38,133 nt of DNA, from positions 1 through 38,133 of the forward strand of contig CAINDP010000174.1 of NCBI GenBank assembly GCA_903847405.1. The letters run 5' to 3'. The translations under genes and the position numbers were made by a program. The DNA is from an uncultured Myxococcales bacterium (GTDB lineage: Bacteria > Myxococcota_A > UBA9042 > DTJE01). How positions within the stretch are numbered: position 1 is the stretch's first letter; every line of letters begins with the position of its first letter. Below, one piece after another: positions 15,239-23,896 of this stretch. The notes beneath the pieces were generated by a model, which did not search any database, was not told where the DNA came from, and saw only the letters and a list, made by a program, of their open reading frames with translations.

Positions 15239-15267
15239 TTGACATCATTTCTACGTGCCGGTAGATA
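15239..15267 (+). promoter_or_regulatory. Promoter with an inverted repeat in its spacer, upstream of the first paralogous lipoprotein
   Basis: TTGACA (15239-15244, perfect -35), 17-base spacer, TAGATA (15262-15267). An inverted repeat TCTAC (15250-15254) - six bases - GTAGA (15261-15265) runs from the spacer into the -10, where a bound dimer would block polymerase. It is the most A/T-rich stretch in the 223-base divergent gap between the DUF4157 gene and this lipoprotein. Confidence 0.5.
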
Positions 15268-15315
15268 AAACGGCGACACATTGTTCCGCTGCGCATTCCG
15301 GTGGAGGTTGCTGCA

Positions 15316-16917
15316 ATGACTCGCCTGGCTCTTCCGATCCTCGCCGTGTTCACGATGCTCCTGCCCGCAGCCTGCGGCACCAGCGGCCAGCAATCTGCCG
15401 ACATCGGGGACACGGGCACCGACGAGGCTGCATCGCCCGACGCCGACGCATCGACGGGCGACGACACCCTGCTGCCCTTCCGCCTCCAGCGGGATGCCGA
15501 GGGCCAGGCCCTGACCCCGGTCGAGGTCACGCAGACCACCCAGGCCGTGCTGGCGCTGTGGAAAGGGACCGGCTACTTCCAGTGGATCCTGGACACCGGC
15601 CACGGCATGGCGACCGGCAACGAGTGGGGCTATCCCGACTACAAACTGTGGTGGCAGGACACGACGGCCGTGAAGGCCGGCGACACGGTGACCTTCCGGC
15701 ACGTCGACGGCGGCGACAACAACCTGATGCGCCACGCCCGGGTGCTGCTGTACGCTCTGGCGGGCCATATGGCCACCGGCGACGCCCGGCTGAAGGAAAT
15801 CAGCCTGCAGTACCTGCGGGGCATCCAGGCCATGTACACCGCCATGGTGTGGGCCAACGAGGACCCGCCCATCGACACCATCATGTCCCGGGCGATCTAC
15901 AACCACAGCCACCCGTACACGGTTTCCGGCGGTCGCAAGGCGGTGGTGGACTACGAGCCGTCGAAGGTCGAGGAGATCGAGCGGCACCACGACATCGTGC
16001 ACAACCCGGGCAATCCCACGTTCGGCGACATCTGGGTGCGCAGCAAGCGCAGCAAGGACGACCTGCCCTTTCTGTACCGCCTGGTGCCGGTGTTGATGCG
16101 GGTGGCCACGAACGATCGCGACCCCGATGTGGTGGCCGAAGCCGCGAAGACCCTCGGGTACATCCGCGGGTTCTGCCGCGACGTCGTGGACCACGAATAC
16201 CGCATCCGCACCAAGGGGCCGGACGGCGTGCCCTACGAGCCGTTCTACGACGGCGTGCCCGACGATTTCGCCAGTTACACCACCTTCGACTGGCTGGACC
16301 CCAACGCAGAGTGCAACGCCAAGCTGGCCAGCGCCCTCATCGCCACCGGGGAGCCCCTGGGCAACGACTGCCTGGACGGCTACGGCGGCCTTTACGAGGA
16401 GGCGGCCTTGGCGACCCACTACTGGGGCAGCCCCATCATCTACTACTTCCACATCGCGGCCCTGGCCGAGGCCCTCGCCGAGGGTCAGAACGACGCGGCC
16501 CGCGCCCTGGCGGCGGGGCTGGAGCGTCGCGCCGACGTGTACCTGAACGATCAGGCCCAGCGGAAGACGGTTTCCACCTGGGACGGCGACGCGGCCACCT
16601 TCCTCATCACCGCCGCCAGCTATGGCTTCCCGCTGACCGCCCGGGAGGCTCGTCTGGTTTCCGGCGAACTGCAGCGGGCCTCGGTCCACTACCGCGGCTA
16701 TGCCCTGTGGAACCTGTGGGCCGGATCGGTGCCGGACGGCGAGTACGACTACATCCCCGGCGACAGGGTGTCCTCGGAGGTCATCGACGGCCAGGGCGCC
16801 GTCTTCCAGCCCGCGGAAATCGCGGCGGTGCTGGAGTATTGCGAAAGCCCCTACAAGGACCCCTCGTCCTCGCCCTTCGTGGACTGCGCGGCCCTTCTGG
16901 ACACGCAGCGGTGGTAG
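15316..16917 (+). CDS. Uncharacterised lipoprotein, paralogue of the gene at 35106-36827
   Basis: A 533-residue lipoprotein: signal peptide LALPILAVFTMLLPAAC with Cys20, a short Asp/Ala/Gly/Thr tether, then a predicted helical domain. I do not recognise the family. It shares blocks with the protein at 35106-36827: GGRKAxVDYxP (near 204), a His-rich turn ending HDIVHN, FGDIWVRSKRSKDD (near 240), PNAECNAKL and GEPLGNDC (near 330-350) and a C-terminal EYC...FVDC. Identity is 33/51 and 29/43 in two ungapped blocks. Four conserved Cys may form two disulfides. The conserved His, Asp, Arg and Lys suggest binding or catalysis, and the helix pairs could be an alpha/alpha toroid of the type seen in polysaccharide-acting enzymes, but that is only inference. 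Start ATG 15316 has GGAGG eight bases upstream. Its 3' end is 19 bases from the convergent protease gene. Confidence 0.8.
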   Translation: MTRLALPILAVFTMLLPAACGTSGQQSADIGDTGTDEAASPDADASTGDDTLLPFRLQRDAEGQALTPVEVTQTTQAVLALWKGTGYFQWILDTGHGMATGNEWGYPDYKLWWQDTTAVKAGDTVTFRHVDGGDNNLMRHARVLLYALAGHMATGDARLKEISLQYLRGIQAMYTAMVWANEDPPIDTIMSRAIYNHSHPYTVSGGRKAVVDYEPSKVEEIERHHDIVHNPGNPTFGDIWVRSKRSKDDLPFLYRLVPVLMRVATNDRDPDVVAEAAKTLGYIRGFCRDVVDHEYRIRTKGPDGVPYEPFYDGVPDDFASYTTFDWLDPNAECNAKLASALIATGEPLGNDCLDGYGGLYEEAALATHYWGSPIIYYFHIAALAEALAEGQNDAARALAAGLERRADVYLNDQAQRKTVSTWDGDAATFLITAASYGFPLTAREARLVSGELQRASVHYRGYALWNLWAGSVPDGEYDYIPGDRVSSEVIDGQGAVFQPAEIAAVLEYCESPYKDPSSSPFVDCAALLDTQRW

Positions 16918-16936
16918 GGTCCGGGCGCCGATCCGA

Positions 16937-19900
16937 CTACCGCCGGCGGCGGACGATCGTCCAACCGAACAACAGCAGCAGGCCGGCAATCGGGGACACG
17001 TCCGCCGGACCGGCCAGGGTGCAGCCCCCGCCGTTGCGGCCGTCAGTGCCGTTGCGGCCGTCGGTACCGTTCGTGCCGTTGGCGCCGTTCGTACCATTCG
17101 TCCCGTTGGTGCCGTTCGTCCCGTTGGTCCCGTCGCTCCCGTCGGTCCCCGGCGTCCCGCCGATGCCGTTGCACACGAAGTCCGTGTCGTCGACCTCGCC
17201 AGGCTGCAGCACGCCGTCGCCGTTGTCGTCGATCCCGGCTTCCACCCTCGATCCGCCCGTGGCGCACGTCTGTCCCGGATCCTCGCCGGTGATCCTCACC
17301 AGCGCGACGTGCCCGTCGGACCCGTTGCACACGTAGCCCGAACCCAGCACCTCGTCGTCCTGCAGGACGAGGTCGCCGTTGCCGTCGATGCCGGTGTCGA
17401 TCCGGACGCCGCCCGTCGGACAGTTCGCGCCGGCCGCTTCGTCCACCACCCGGGTCAGCGAGTTCGCCGCCACGCACAGGCCCGTCGCCGCTTCGCAGCG
17501 ACTGCCCGCGGCGCACGGCAGGGACCCGGTCCACCCGCAGTCGCTGATGCAGGTGCCGTCGACCGTGTTGCAGTACCGGCCCGGGCCGCAGGCATTGGCA
17601 CCCGCAGCGGTACACGTGGACGCACAGGCCCGCAGGAACGTGTCGCACACCTGGCCCGACCGGCAGTCCGCCGTATCGAGGCAGCCCACGCAGACGCCCG
17701 AAAGCGCGTGGCAGATCCGCCGGTCCGGCGCGCCGCAGTCGGCGTCGGATGTGCACGTCAGGCCCGCGACCGGAACCACCTCGCCGCGGGTGCCGGCGGC
17801 GTTCAAATGGTGTACCAGCAGCAGGCCCCCCGACCGGTTCCGGTACGCCGCGTCCAGGTCGTAGGTCACCGGCAAGGTCCGGCCGTCGGCATCGACCTGG
17901 AAGGGCGCGACGCCCGCGGGCAGGCCCAGTTCGCCATTCGGGGGCACCTGGAAGCCCGGCTTCGCGACGTTGTAGTGCAGCAGAGGGGTCGTCATGGTGG
18001 GCGTGCCGGGACCGCCCGTCACATATCCGAAGCCGCGGATTTCCAGTTCCGTGTCTGTATCGGTCAGCCCCAGCAGGGCCGCCGGCACCTCCAGCACCAT
18101 GGCGTCGGCCAGGAAGGCGGGCAGGAAGAACACGTCCGGCGCCATCCCGTTCAGCCAGTTGATCGGGGTCGTTGCCAGGGTCGCCCGGTTGAACAGGATG
18201 CTGAACGGAAGGTCCACCCAGGCCCCCCCGGCATCCGGCTCCCTGCCCAGGTCGCCGTTGTACACCGTGTATTCGAAGTCGCCGGCGGCAGGCCGTTTCA
18301 CGCTGACGCCCAACTCGACCTCGTTGGGCGAGCCCCAGCGTCCCTGCGTGACCAGGGCGAACCACAGGCTGGTGTTGGCGATCACGCCCCCCTGGGCGGC
18401 GTAGTCGCTGGCCACGCCGACGTACTGGATGGCGGACGACCGGGTGTCGATGGGGCCGGTATTGTCCGGGTCGTACCAGGGCGCGGGATCGGGGGCGACC
18501 GGTACGGTTTCGGAACAGGCGTACAGCAGTTCAAAGGGCGTGACCAGCGAGCGTGCGCCTGCCGGCATGGCGGTCAGGCCGGTGTTCGCCACTCCCAGGC
18601 CGGCCAGCGCCAGGTCCGCCGTCCCCTTCCGCCCGGTTGTCACCAGCGGCCCGGTCGACCGCATGGCGGATGCCGGCGTCGGCGCGGCGAAGTACGTCAC
18701 GCGCAGCGTCTGGGCGGCGCCCGGGCCCTGCCGCGTGAAGACCAGGTAGCCCGTGTGCTCGGCCATCCAGTTGCGGGGCTGCCCCAGCGCCGTTTCCGGG
18801 ACGGTCGCGTCGTGCGTCCGGATCATCGCGTCCGCGCTGGCGTGCAGCACGACGGGAACGTCGACGGAGCCCCCGGCCGGCAGCGTCAGCGTGGCGGCGG
18901 CCGGGAGCTCGATGCGGACGCCGGGCATGGCCGTGACTTCGTCCAGGGACAGGTCGTAGGTCACCGGAGCCGTTTCCAGGTTCCGCACGCGGACGGTCCG
19001 CGCTTCCAGGGTCGTGCCGACCACGTCCGTCGTCGCGAACGACAGGCTGACCCTCTCGGGGGCGTCCGCGTCGTACGCCAGGACGGCCGGGCCCAGCGCG
19101 GCCTGCACGTCCACGCGGCCGGCGCCCGCACGCAGCGGACCGACGCGGGTGCGGGGTTCCGGGCCGTACAGGAACTGATCGTGGCCGGCGGTGTTCATCA
19201 CCAGGGCCTTCAAATGTGCCGGGGTCCACGTCGGATGGGCCTGCTTCAGCAACGCCATGACGCCCGCCATGTGCGGCGACGCCATCGAAGTCCCCTCGAG
19301 GATCCGGCCGCCATTCCCGGTGCCGATGGCGGCCGACAGGATGTCCACGCCCGGGGCGACCACGTCGGGCTTCAGGATCGCCTGGTTCCCCAGGCGGCTG
19401 GGACCGCGCGACGAGAAACCGGCGATGTTGTCGGCCTCCTCGGGGTGGATCCGCCGGATGGCGTCGCCGAAGGTGACGGTGACCGTGCCGCCCAGGGCGA
19501 GGGCCGCGATGATGGCCTCGCCGTCGTCCTGGCCCAGCATCACGACCGGGATGCCCACCAGGGCGCCGCTGCCGGACATGGGGGACGGCACCCCGGGAAC
19601 GTTGTTGACGACCAGGACGGCGATCGCCCCGGCCTGCTGGGCGTTCAAGGCCTTGTCGACGAAGCTGCATGCGCCGCGCCGCAGGATCGCGACGTACCCC
19701 GCCATCCCCGCCGCGTTCGCGAAGGGCGCGACGCAGCCGTTGACGGGGTCGGCGACGACGACCGCGCCGCTGATCGGGGAGGGCGCGCCCGGGGCGAAGT
19801 CCGCCAGGCCGACGTCCCGGGTTCCGGCGAGGCTGGGGGGGGAATCGACCTGCATCGCCGAATACTCGGTCCGGTCGTGCTGGCCGGCCCCGACCGAAAT

Positions 19901-21067
19901 CACCTCCGGCACCGCGGCGGGTGGGCCTTCGACGAAGTACACGTCGCCGTCGTTGCCGGAGGCCGCGACCACGATCACGCCGGCCTGCGTCGCGAAGCGG
20001 TACACCGCGAAGTCGACGTCGGCCGAAGTGCCGTAGAAGCTCCCCATCGAGATGTTGACGACGTCCAGATGATCGCTGAAATCCCCATCGCCGTTCGGGT
20101 CGACGGCCCATTCGATGGCCTGGTACATCAGCATCGTCGAAGACTCGCCACGCGTGTTGTCGGCGCAAACCTTCATCATGTAGATCAGGGCCCCGGGCGC
20201 GACGCCGGGACCGATGCGCAGGGACCCGAAGGGCGCGGCCGCATCGAAGGGGCCGTCATACGTGGTGCCGTCCGCCCCCACCCCGAACCCGGCCGCGGTG
20301 GCCGCCACGTGGGTCCCGTGGCCGTGGTAGTCCAGCGGATCGGGGTCGGGCGTCGGGATGTCATGATCCGGGTCGTTGGAATCGTAGTCGGCGCCGGCGA
20401 AGTCGAATCCGCCCGCCACCTTCGCCGTCGGGAACGTGCCCGGCTCGATGCGCGTGGGGTCGTTGGCCAGGTAGGTCGCCGGATCGCCAGGGCCCCCGAA
20501 GGCGGCATGCGTGTAGTCGATGCCGGTGTCGATAATCCCGATCTTGATCCCCTCGCCATGCAGCGGAAGACCCAGGTTTTCCCAGGCCGCGGGCACGCCC
20601 GTGAAGGGCACGGCGTCCGCGTTGCCGACGGTTTGCGGCTTCATTTCGTGGACGCCCCGCACACCCGGCAGCCTCCGCAGGATGTCCACCTGGTCGCGGG
20701 TCGTGCGGTAGACGATGCCGTTGTAGACGCGGCGCAACGAATACACCTCCCGGATCCCGGGAAGGCGGGCGGCCGCCAGGGTCGTGCGGAACCCGGCATG
20801 CTCCGCCTGCAGCAGGCCCAACTGGCCGACCGCCGCGGCCGTCGCGGCGACCTTGCCCCGCGTCTGCACCTGCCGGTGGAATGCCGCGATGGCGGGCGGC
20901 CGCGACAGTTCGACCAGCACGAACACCCGATCGGACGGCCCGGTCGATCCGAAGTCCCCCGGACGGGTGGTCGGCAGGCCCGCGATCGCCGTTCCCGCCA
21001 GCGCAACGACGGCGGTCACCGCAGCCAGCCAAAGAACCCGTCCGTTGCACCGCCCTGACGTCTTCAT
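16937..21067 (-). CDS. Large secreted subtilisin-family protease with PA insert, collagen-like tail and MYXO-CTERM-like anchor
   Basis: A 1376-residue exported serine peptidase (S8). Order: signal peptide (10-30); propeptide-like region (about 45-145); catalytic Asp180 (IIDTGID), His250 (HGHGTHVA), oxyanion Asn371 (ASGNDGD) and Ser594 (EGTSMASPH); a PA domain at about 430-535 between Asn and Ser; beta-sandwich modules; Cys-rich repeats (SDADCGAPDRRICHALSGVC...); two DUF7151-type repeats (GxxIxxGxDxNxDGxLxxxEV...VCNG); a Gly-Thr-Asn collagen-like stretch; and a C-terminal Cys, hydrophobic helix and four Arg. The last resembles the MYXO-CTERM signal, which anchors or sorts proteins at the myxobacterial surface. 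All catalytic residues are present, so it should degrade extracellular protein. Start ATG 21065-21067 follows GGGAGGG; the frame opens slightly upstream at 21094. It diverges from the CocE-like hydrolase gene. Confidence 0.93.
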   Translation of the reverse strand: MKTSGRCNGRVLWLAAVTAVVALAGTAIAGLPTTRPGDFGSTGPSDRVFVLVELSRPPAIAAFHRQVQTRGKVAATAAAVGQLGLLQAEHAGFRTTLAAARLPGIREVYSLRRVYNGIVYRTTRDQVDILRRLPGVRGVHEMKPQTVGNADAVPFTGVPAAWENLGLPLHGEGIKIGIIDTGIDYTHAAFGGPGDPATYLANDPTRIEPGTFPTAKVAGGFDFAGADYDSNDPDHDIPTPDPDPLDYHGHGTHVAATAAGFGVGADGTTYDGPFDAAAPFGSLRIGPGVAPGALIYMMKVCADNTRGESSTMLMYQAIEWAVDPNGDGDFSDHLDVVNISMGSFYGTSADVDFAVYRFATQAGVIVVAASGNDGDVYFVEGPPAAVPEVISVGAGQHDRTEYSAMQVDSPPSLAGTRDVGLADFAPGAPSPISGAVVVADPVNGCVAPFANAAGMAGYVAILRRGACSFVDKALNAQQAGAIAVLVVNNVPGVPSPMSGSGALVGIPVVMLGQDDGEAIIAALALGGTVTVTFGDAIRRIHPEEADNIAGFSSRGPSRLGNQAILKPDVVAPGVDILSAAIGTGNGGRILEGTSMASPHMAGVMALLKQAHPTWTPAHLKALVMNTAGHDQFLYGPEPRTRVGPLRAGAGRVDVQAALGPAVLAYDADAPERVSLSFATTDVVGTTLEARTVRVRNLETAPVTYDLSLDEVTAMPGVRIELPAAATLTLPAGGSVDVPVVLHASADAMIRTHDATVPETALGQPRNWMAEHTGYLVFTRQGPGAAQTLRVTYFAAPTPASAMRSTGPLVTTGRKGTADLALAGLGVANTGLTAMPAGARSLVTPFELLYACSETVPVAPDPAPWYDPDNTGPIDTRSSAIQYVGVASDYAAQGGVIANTSLWFALVTQGRWGSPNEVELGVSVKRPAAGDFEYTVYNGDLGREPDAGGAWVDLPFSILFNRATLATTPINWLNGMAPDVFFLPAFLADAMVLEVPAALLGLTDTDTELEIRGFGYVTGGPGTPTMTTPLLHYNVAKPGFQVPPNGELGLPAGVAPFQVDADGRTLPVTYDLDAAYRNRSGGLLLVHHLNAAGTRGEVVPVAGLTCTSDADCGAPDRRICHALSGVCVGCLDTADCRSGQVCDTFLRACASTCTAAGANACGPGRYCNTVDGTCISDCGWTGSLPCAAGSRCEAATGLCVAANSLTRVVDEAAGANCPTGGVRIDTGIDGNGDLVLQDDEVLGSGYVCNGSDGHVALVRITGEDPGQTCATGGSRVEAGIDDNGDGVLQPGEVDDTDFVCNGIGGTPGTDGSDGTNGTNGTNGTNGTNGANGTNGTDGRNGTDGRNGGGCTLAGPADVSPIAGLLLLFGWTIVRRRR
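17030..17160 (-). repeat. Nine-base tandem repeat encoding a Gly-Thr-Asn collagen-like stretch
   Basis: Within the protease gene, 9-bp units of the form GGNACNAAC/GAC encode about a dozen Gly-x-x triplets (GTNGTNG..., GTDGRNG). Codons vary within the repeat, so it is an old rather than freshly expanded array. It forms a flexible or collagen-like stalk just before the membrane-proximal tail. Confidence 0.8.
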
Positions 21068-21195
21068 GGGGACCCTCCCTGCCGCACGACCCACCAGGAT
21101 CTGCTACACCGTCGGACAATCCCGGTCACCCGAATACCGGTTGCGCCAGCAATGCCCGTGTCTTCGCGCGTCGCGCCCCCGGGTTTCTGGATCGT

Positions 21196-21263
21196 CCCGA
21201 GTCGGCTTCGTCTCCGGCGAGAGTTTCCTGCGGAAACCCATCGCCTGCGCCTGCGCGCTCGGG
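21196..21263 (+). repeat. Palindromic repeat element, copy B, intergenic
   Basis: Counterpart of 8244-8311: outer arms CCCGAG (21196-21201) and CTCGGG (21258-21263), central hairpin GTTTCC-TGC-GGAAAC (21223-21237). Compared with copy A, differences in one arm of the central stem are matched by complementary differences in the other. It lies in the 285-base divergent gap 21068-21352, in which I see no gene and no convincing promoter hexamers; a short inverted repeat CCGGT...ACCGG also occurs near 21121-21140. Confidence 0.8.
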
Positions 21264-21352
21264 AGGCACAGGGGCACGTCGAAGTTCCCTCGGCATGGCG
21301 GTCGGCCGGCCCTTCTGATACCTTGCTGCACCCCCGGATGAGGAAGAGGGAC

Positions 21353-23848
21353 ATGGGCCGGTTCCTGCACACCGAGTTCCGACAGAACATGATTGGCATC
21401 CTGGCAGCCCTGGCGCTGGCAGCCGGGTCGGCTGGATGCGAAAGCACCGGCGACGCCACCGGGACCGACACGGTGACGGACGGGATGCCCGACACCACGG
21501 TCGCCGATGCCCTGGACGTCGCGCCCGACTCCACCGTGCCGGACGCGGATCCGGACGCCACGACCGACGATGTGTCCCCCGACGTCGCGACCGATGCCCT
21601 GCCCGACGCGCCCCCCGACGCGACCCTCGATGCCGACCCCGACGTCCCGGTGGTCGGCCCCCCGCCCCGCGAATCGTCGGTCTTCGACGCCCGGGGCAGC
21701 GTCGGCCAGATCCACATCCGCGGGGCGATCCCCGGGACGATCGTGCAGATCGTGGACGCCGACGGAATCCTCGTGACGGAAGGCGCCGCGGACGAACTGG
21801 GCGCCAAGGTCTTCTGGACGGTCCCCGCCGGGAAGGGCTACACGGTCCGCCCGAAGTCGGACCCCGGGGACTACACCGGGCCGATCGAGGTCTGGACGAT
21901 CGACAACAGCCTGCCCCCGGATTCGTTCTACGAGGACCAGACCCTGCAGGAGGGCTTCGGGTACATCGGCACCCGGGACGGCACCCGGCTGTCCTACTTC
22001 CTGACCCTGCCGGGCCCCCCCGAGGAGGGTCCCTACCCGACGGTCCTCAGTTATTCCGGCTACTCGCCCTCGCGGCCCGGCCGCGTGCTGGACGAACAGG
22101 TCACCGGCTTCTGCCCCGACTTCCCCATCCTGTGCAACGCGCCGGACGATCCCTCCAACATGATCGCGGCCCTGATGGGCTTCGCGACGCTGGGCGTCAA
22201 CATCCGCGGCACCGGGTGCTCCGACGGCGCCTACGACTACTTCGAGCCCATGCAGAGCCTGGACGGGTACGACGTCGTCGAAATCCTGGCGCGCCAGCCC
22301 TGGGTCCTGGACCACAAGGTGGGCATGGTGGGCCTGTCCTTCCCCGGCATCGGCCAGTTGTTCGTGGCCGCCACCCGCCCGCCGCACCTGGGCGCCATCG
22401 CGCCCCAGTCGGTCCTGGCCGACTCGCTGTCGTCGGTCCTGATGCCCGGCGGGATCTACAACGACGGCTTCGCGAAGTCCTGGCACGACATGGTGCTGGA
22501 CGGCGCCCACCCTTCGGCCCCCGGCTGGGTGAAGGACGTGATCGCGGCCGGCGACACCGTCTGCCAGTCGCACCAGCGCATGCACGGCCAGTTGCGGGAC
22601 GCCATCGAGGAGAACCTGGAACATCCGTTCTACACCGACGACGTCGCGAAACCCCGGGACCCCTCGGCCTGGATCGACCGCATCCAGGTGCCGGTGTTCC
22701 TGACGGGCCAGTGGCAGGACGAGCAGACGGGCCCGCACGGCATGGCCCTGCTGAACGGCTTCACCGGCGCCCCGGACCTGCGCGCCGTCGTGACCAACGG
22801 GCCCCACAACGACGGGTTCGCGCCGGAGCGGCTGGCCGAGTGGATGGACTTCATCCAGTTGTTCGTCGCACACCAGGTCCCCAATGTCCCGGACGACTTC
22901 CAGGCCCTGGGTTCGATCTTCATGCAGCAGGTCTTCGGGTCGATGCTGCCCATCGGCCAGTCGCACCTTGCCGACCAGCCCGACTACGCGTCCGCGCTGG
23001 CGGCCTGGCGGGCGCAGCCGGCCATCCGAGTCCTGTTCGAAACGGGCGCCAGCCCCGACAACCCGCCCGGCAGCCCGATGTCCGCCTGGGAGGCTTCCTT
23101 CGACGCCTGGCCCGTCCCGGAAACCGTCGCGGACCGGTGGCACTTCCAGCCCGGCGGCGGCCTGGCGTCGGCCGTGCCCCCGGCGGACGGCGCCCCCGGC
23201 ACCTGGACCTTCGACCCGGACGCCGGGCAGCGCACCATTCCGGGCAACGTCTACGCGGTGCCGCAGAACTGGCAGTACGCGCCGCTGGTGGACGGGAAGG
23301 CCGCGGCCTTCATGACCGAACCGCTGGCCGCCGACCGGGTCTTCGTGGGCCACGCCAGCGCCGACCTCTGGATCCGCGTGGACGCCCCCGAAATGGACCT
23401 GGAAGTGAACCTGACCGAGGTGCGCGCGGACGGCAAGGAATCGTATGTCCAGAGCGGCTGGCTGCGGGGCGGGTACCGGGTCCTGCGGGACGACGCCACC
23501 GAACTGCGGCCGACCCACACGTTCCGCGAGGCGGACTTCGCGCCGCTGACGCCGGGCCAGTGGACGCTGGTGCGCGTCGAAATGATGCCCCTGGGCCACG
23601 CCTTCCGGGCCGGCAGCCGCATCCGGGTTTCCGTGGACACTCCCGGGGACAGCCGCGCCTCGTGGCGCTTCCGCCTGACCACGTTCGCCACCCCGCCCGT
23701 CATCGAGGTGGGCAACGACGCCCAGCATCCTTCCAGCATCGTGCTGCCCTGGATCCCGGGCGTGGCCGTGCCGGCGGACCAGCCCCCGTGCGAATCCTTG
23801 CGGAACCAGCCCTGTCGCGACTACGTGCCGTTGGCCGACGCGGAGTGA
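21353..23848 (+). CDS. CocE/NonD (X-Pro dipeptidyl-peptidase S15-like) hydrolase, lipoprotein
   Basis: An 831-residue surface or periplasmic lipoprotein: hydrophobic signal (13-28), lipidated Cys29 (GSAGC), then a tether of about 75 residues rich in Asp, Pro, Thr and Ala. The alpha/beta-hydrolase core begins near 200. The nucleophile is Ser329 in GLSFPG, after NIRGTGCSDGAYDYF and GYDVVEILARQPW, the segment preceding the nucleophile elbow in CocE relatives. Asp456 (GQWQDEQTGPH) and His485 (NGPHNDG) are the other likely triad members. A C-terminal jelly-roll (about 660-815; DLWIRVDAPEMDLEVNLTEV, SYVQSGWLRGGYR) matches the X-Pro dipeptidyl-peptidase C-terminal domain. It probably hydrolyses esters or acyl-peptides outside the cell. 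I chose ATG 21353 because AGGAAGAGGG lies just upstream; ATG 21338 is also in frame. It diverges from the S8 protease gene. Confidence 0.9.
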   Translation: MGRFLHTEFRQNMIGILAALALAAGSAGCESTGDATGTDTVTDGMPDTTVADALDVAPDSTVPDADPDATTDDVSPDVATDALPDAPPDATLDADPDVPVVGPPPRESSVFDARGSVGQIHIRGAIPGTIVQIVDADGILVTEGAADELGAKVFWTVPAGKGYTVRPKSDPGDYTGPIEVWTIDNSLPPDSFYEDQTLQEGFGYIGTRDGTRLSYFLTLPGPPEEGPYPTVLSYSGYSPSRPGRVLDEQVTGFCPDFPILCNAPDDPSNMIAALMGFATLGVNIRGTGCSDGAYDYFEPMQSLDGYDVVEILARQPWVLDHKVGMVGLSFPGIGQLFVAATRPPHLGAIAPQSVLADSLSSVLMPGGIYNDGFAKSWHDMVLDGAHPSAPGWVKDVIAAGDTVCQSHQRMHGQLRDAIEENLEHPFYTDDVAKPRDPSAWIDRIQVPVFLTGQWQDEQTGPHGMALLNGFTGAPDLRAVVTNGPHNDGFAPERLAEWMDFIQLFVAHQVPNVPDDFQALGSIFMQQVFGSMLPIGQSHLADQPDYASALAAWRAQPAIRVLFETGASPDNPPGSPMSAWEASFDAWPVPETVADRWHFQPGGGLASAVPPADGAPGTWTFDPDAGQRTIPGNVYAVPQNWQYAPLVDGKAAAFMTEPLAADRVFVGHASADLWIRVDAPEMDLEVNLTEVRADGKESYVQSGWLRGGYRVLRDDATELRPTHTFREADFAPLTPGQWTLVRVEMMPLGHAFRAGSRIRVSVDTPGDSRASWRFRLTTFATPPVIEVGNDAQHPSSIVLPWIPGVAVPADQPPCESLRNQPCRDYVPLADAE

Positions 23849-23866
23849 GGCGGTGACGCCGGGCCG

Positions 23867-23881
23867 CCGCAGGCTCAGAAC
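23867..23881. repeat. 15-bp direct repeat, left of the Fic cassette
   Basis: CCGCAGGCTCAGAAC, identical to 25080-25094; beyond it the match continues with one mismatch for three more bases. The pair brackets the whole Fic gene and its promoter. In the right copy the repeat contains the stop codon of the beta-barrel gene. Confidence 0.75.
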
Positions 23882-23896
23882 CCCACGGTCCCGCCC

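Noticed and set aside
16915-16940. A terminator between the convergent lipoprotein and protease genes
   Set aside because: No stem followed by a T-run. I found no convincing intrinsic terminator anywhere in the window, so none is listed.
17030-17160. Regular repeats resembling a CRISPR array
   Set aside because: Units are 9 bp, without spacers, and encode Gly-x-x triplets in frame in the protease.
21121-21140. Inverted repeat CCGGT...ACCGG as an operator or terminator
   Set aside because: Only five-base arms in a GC-rich region; expected by chance.
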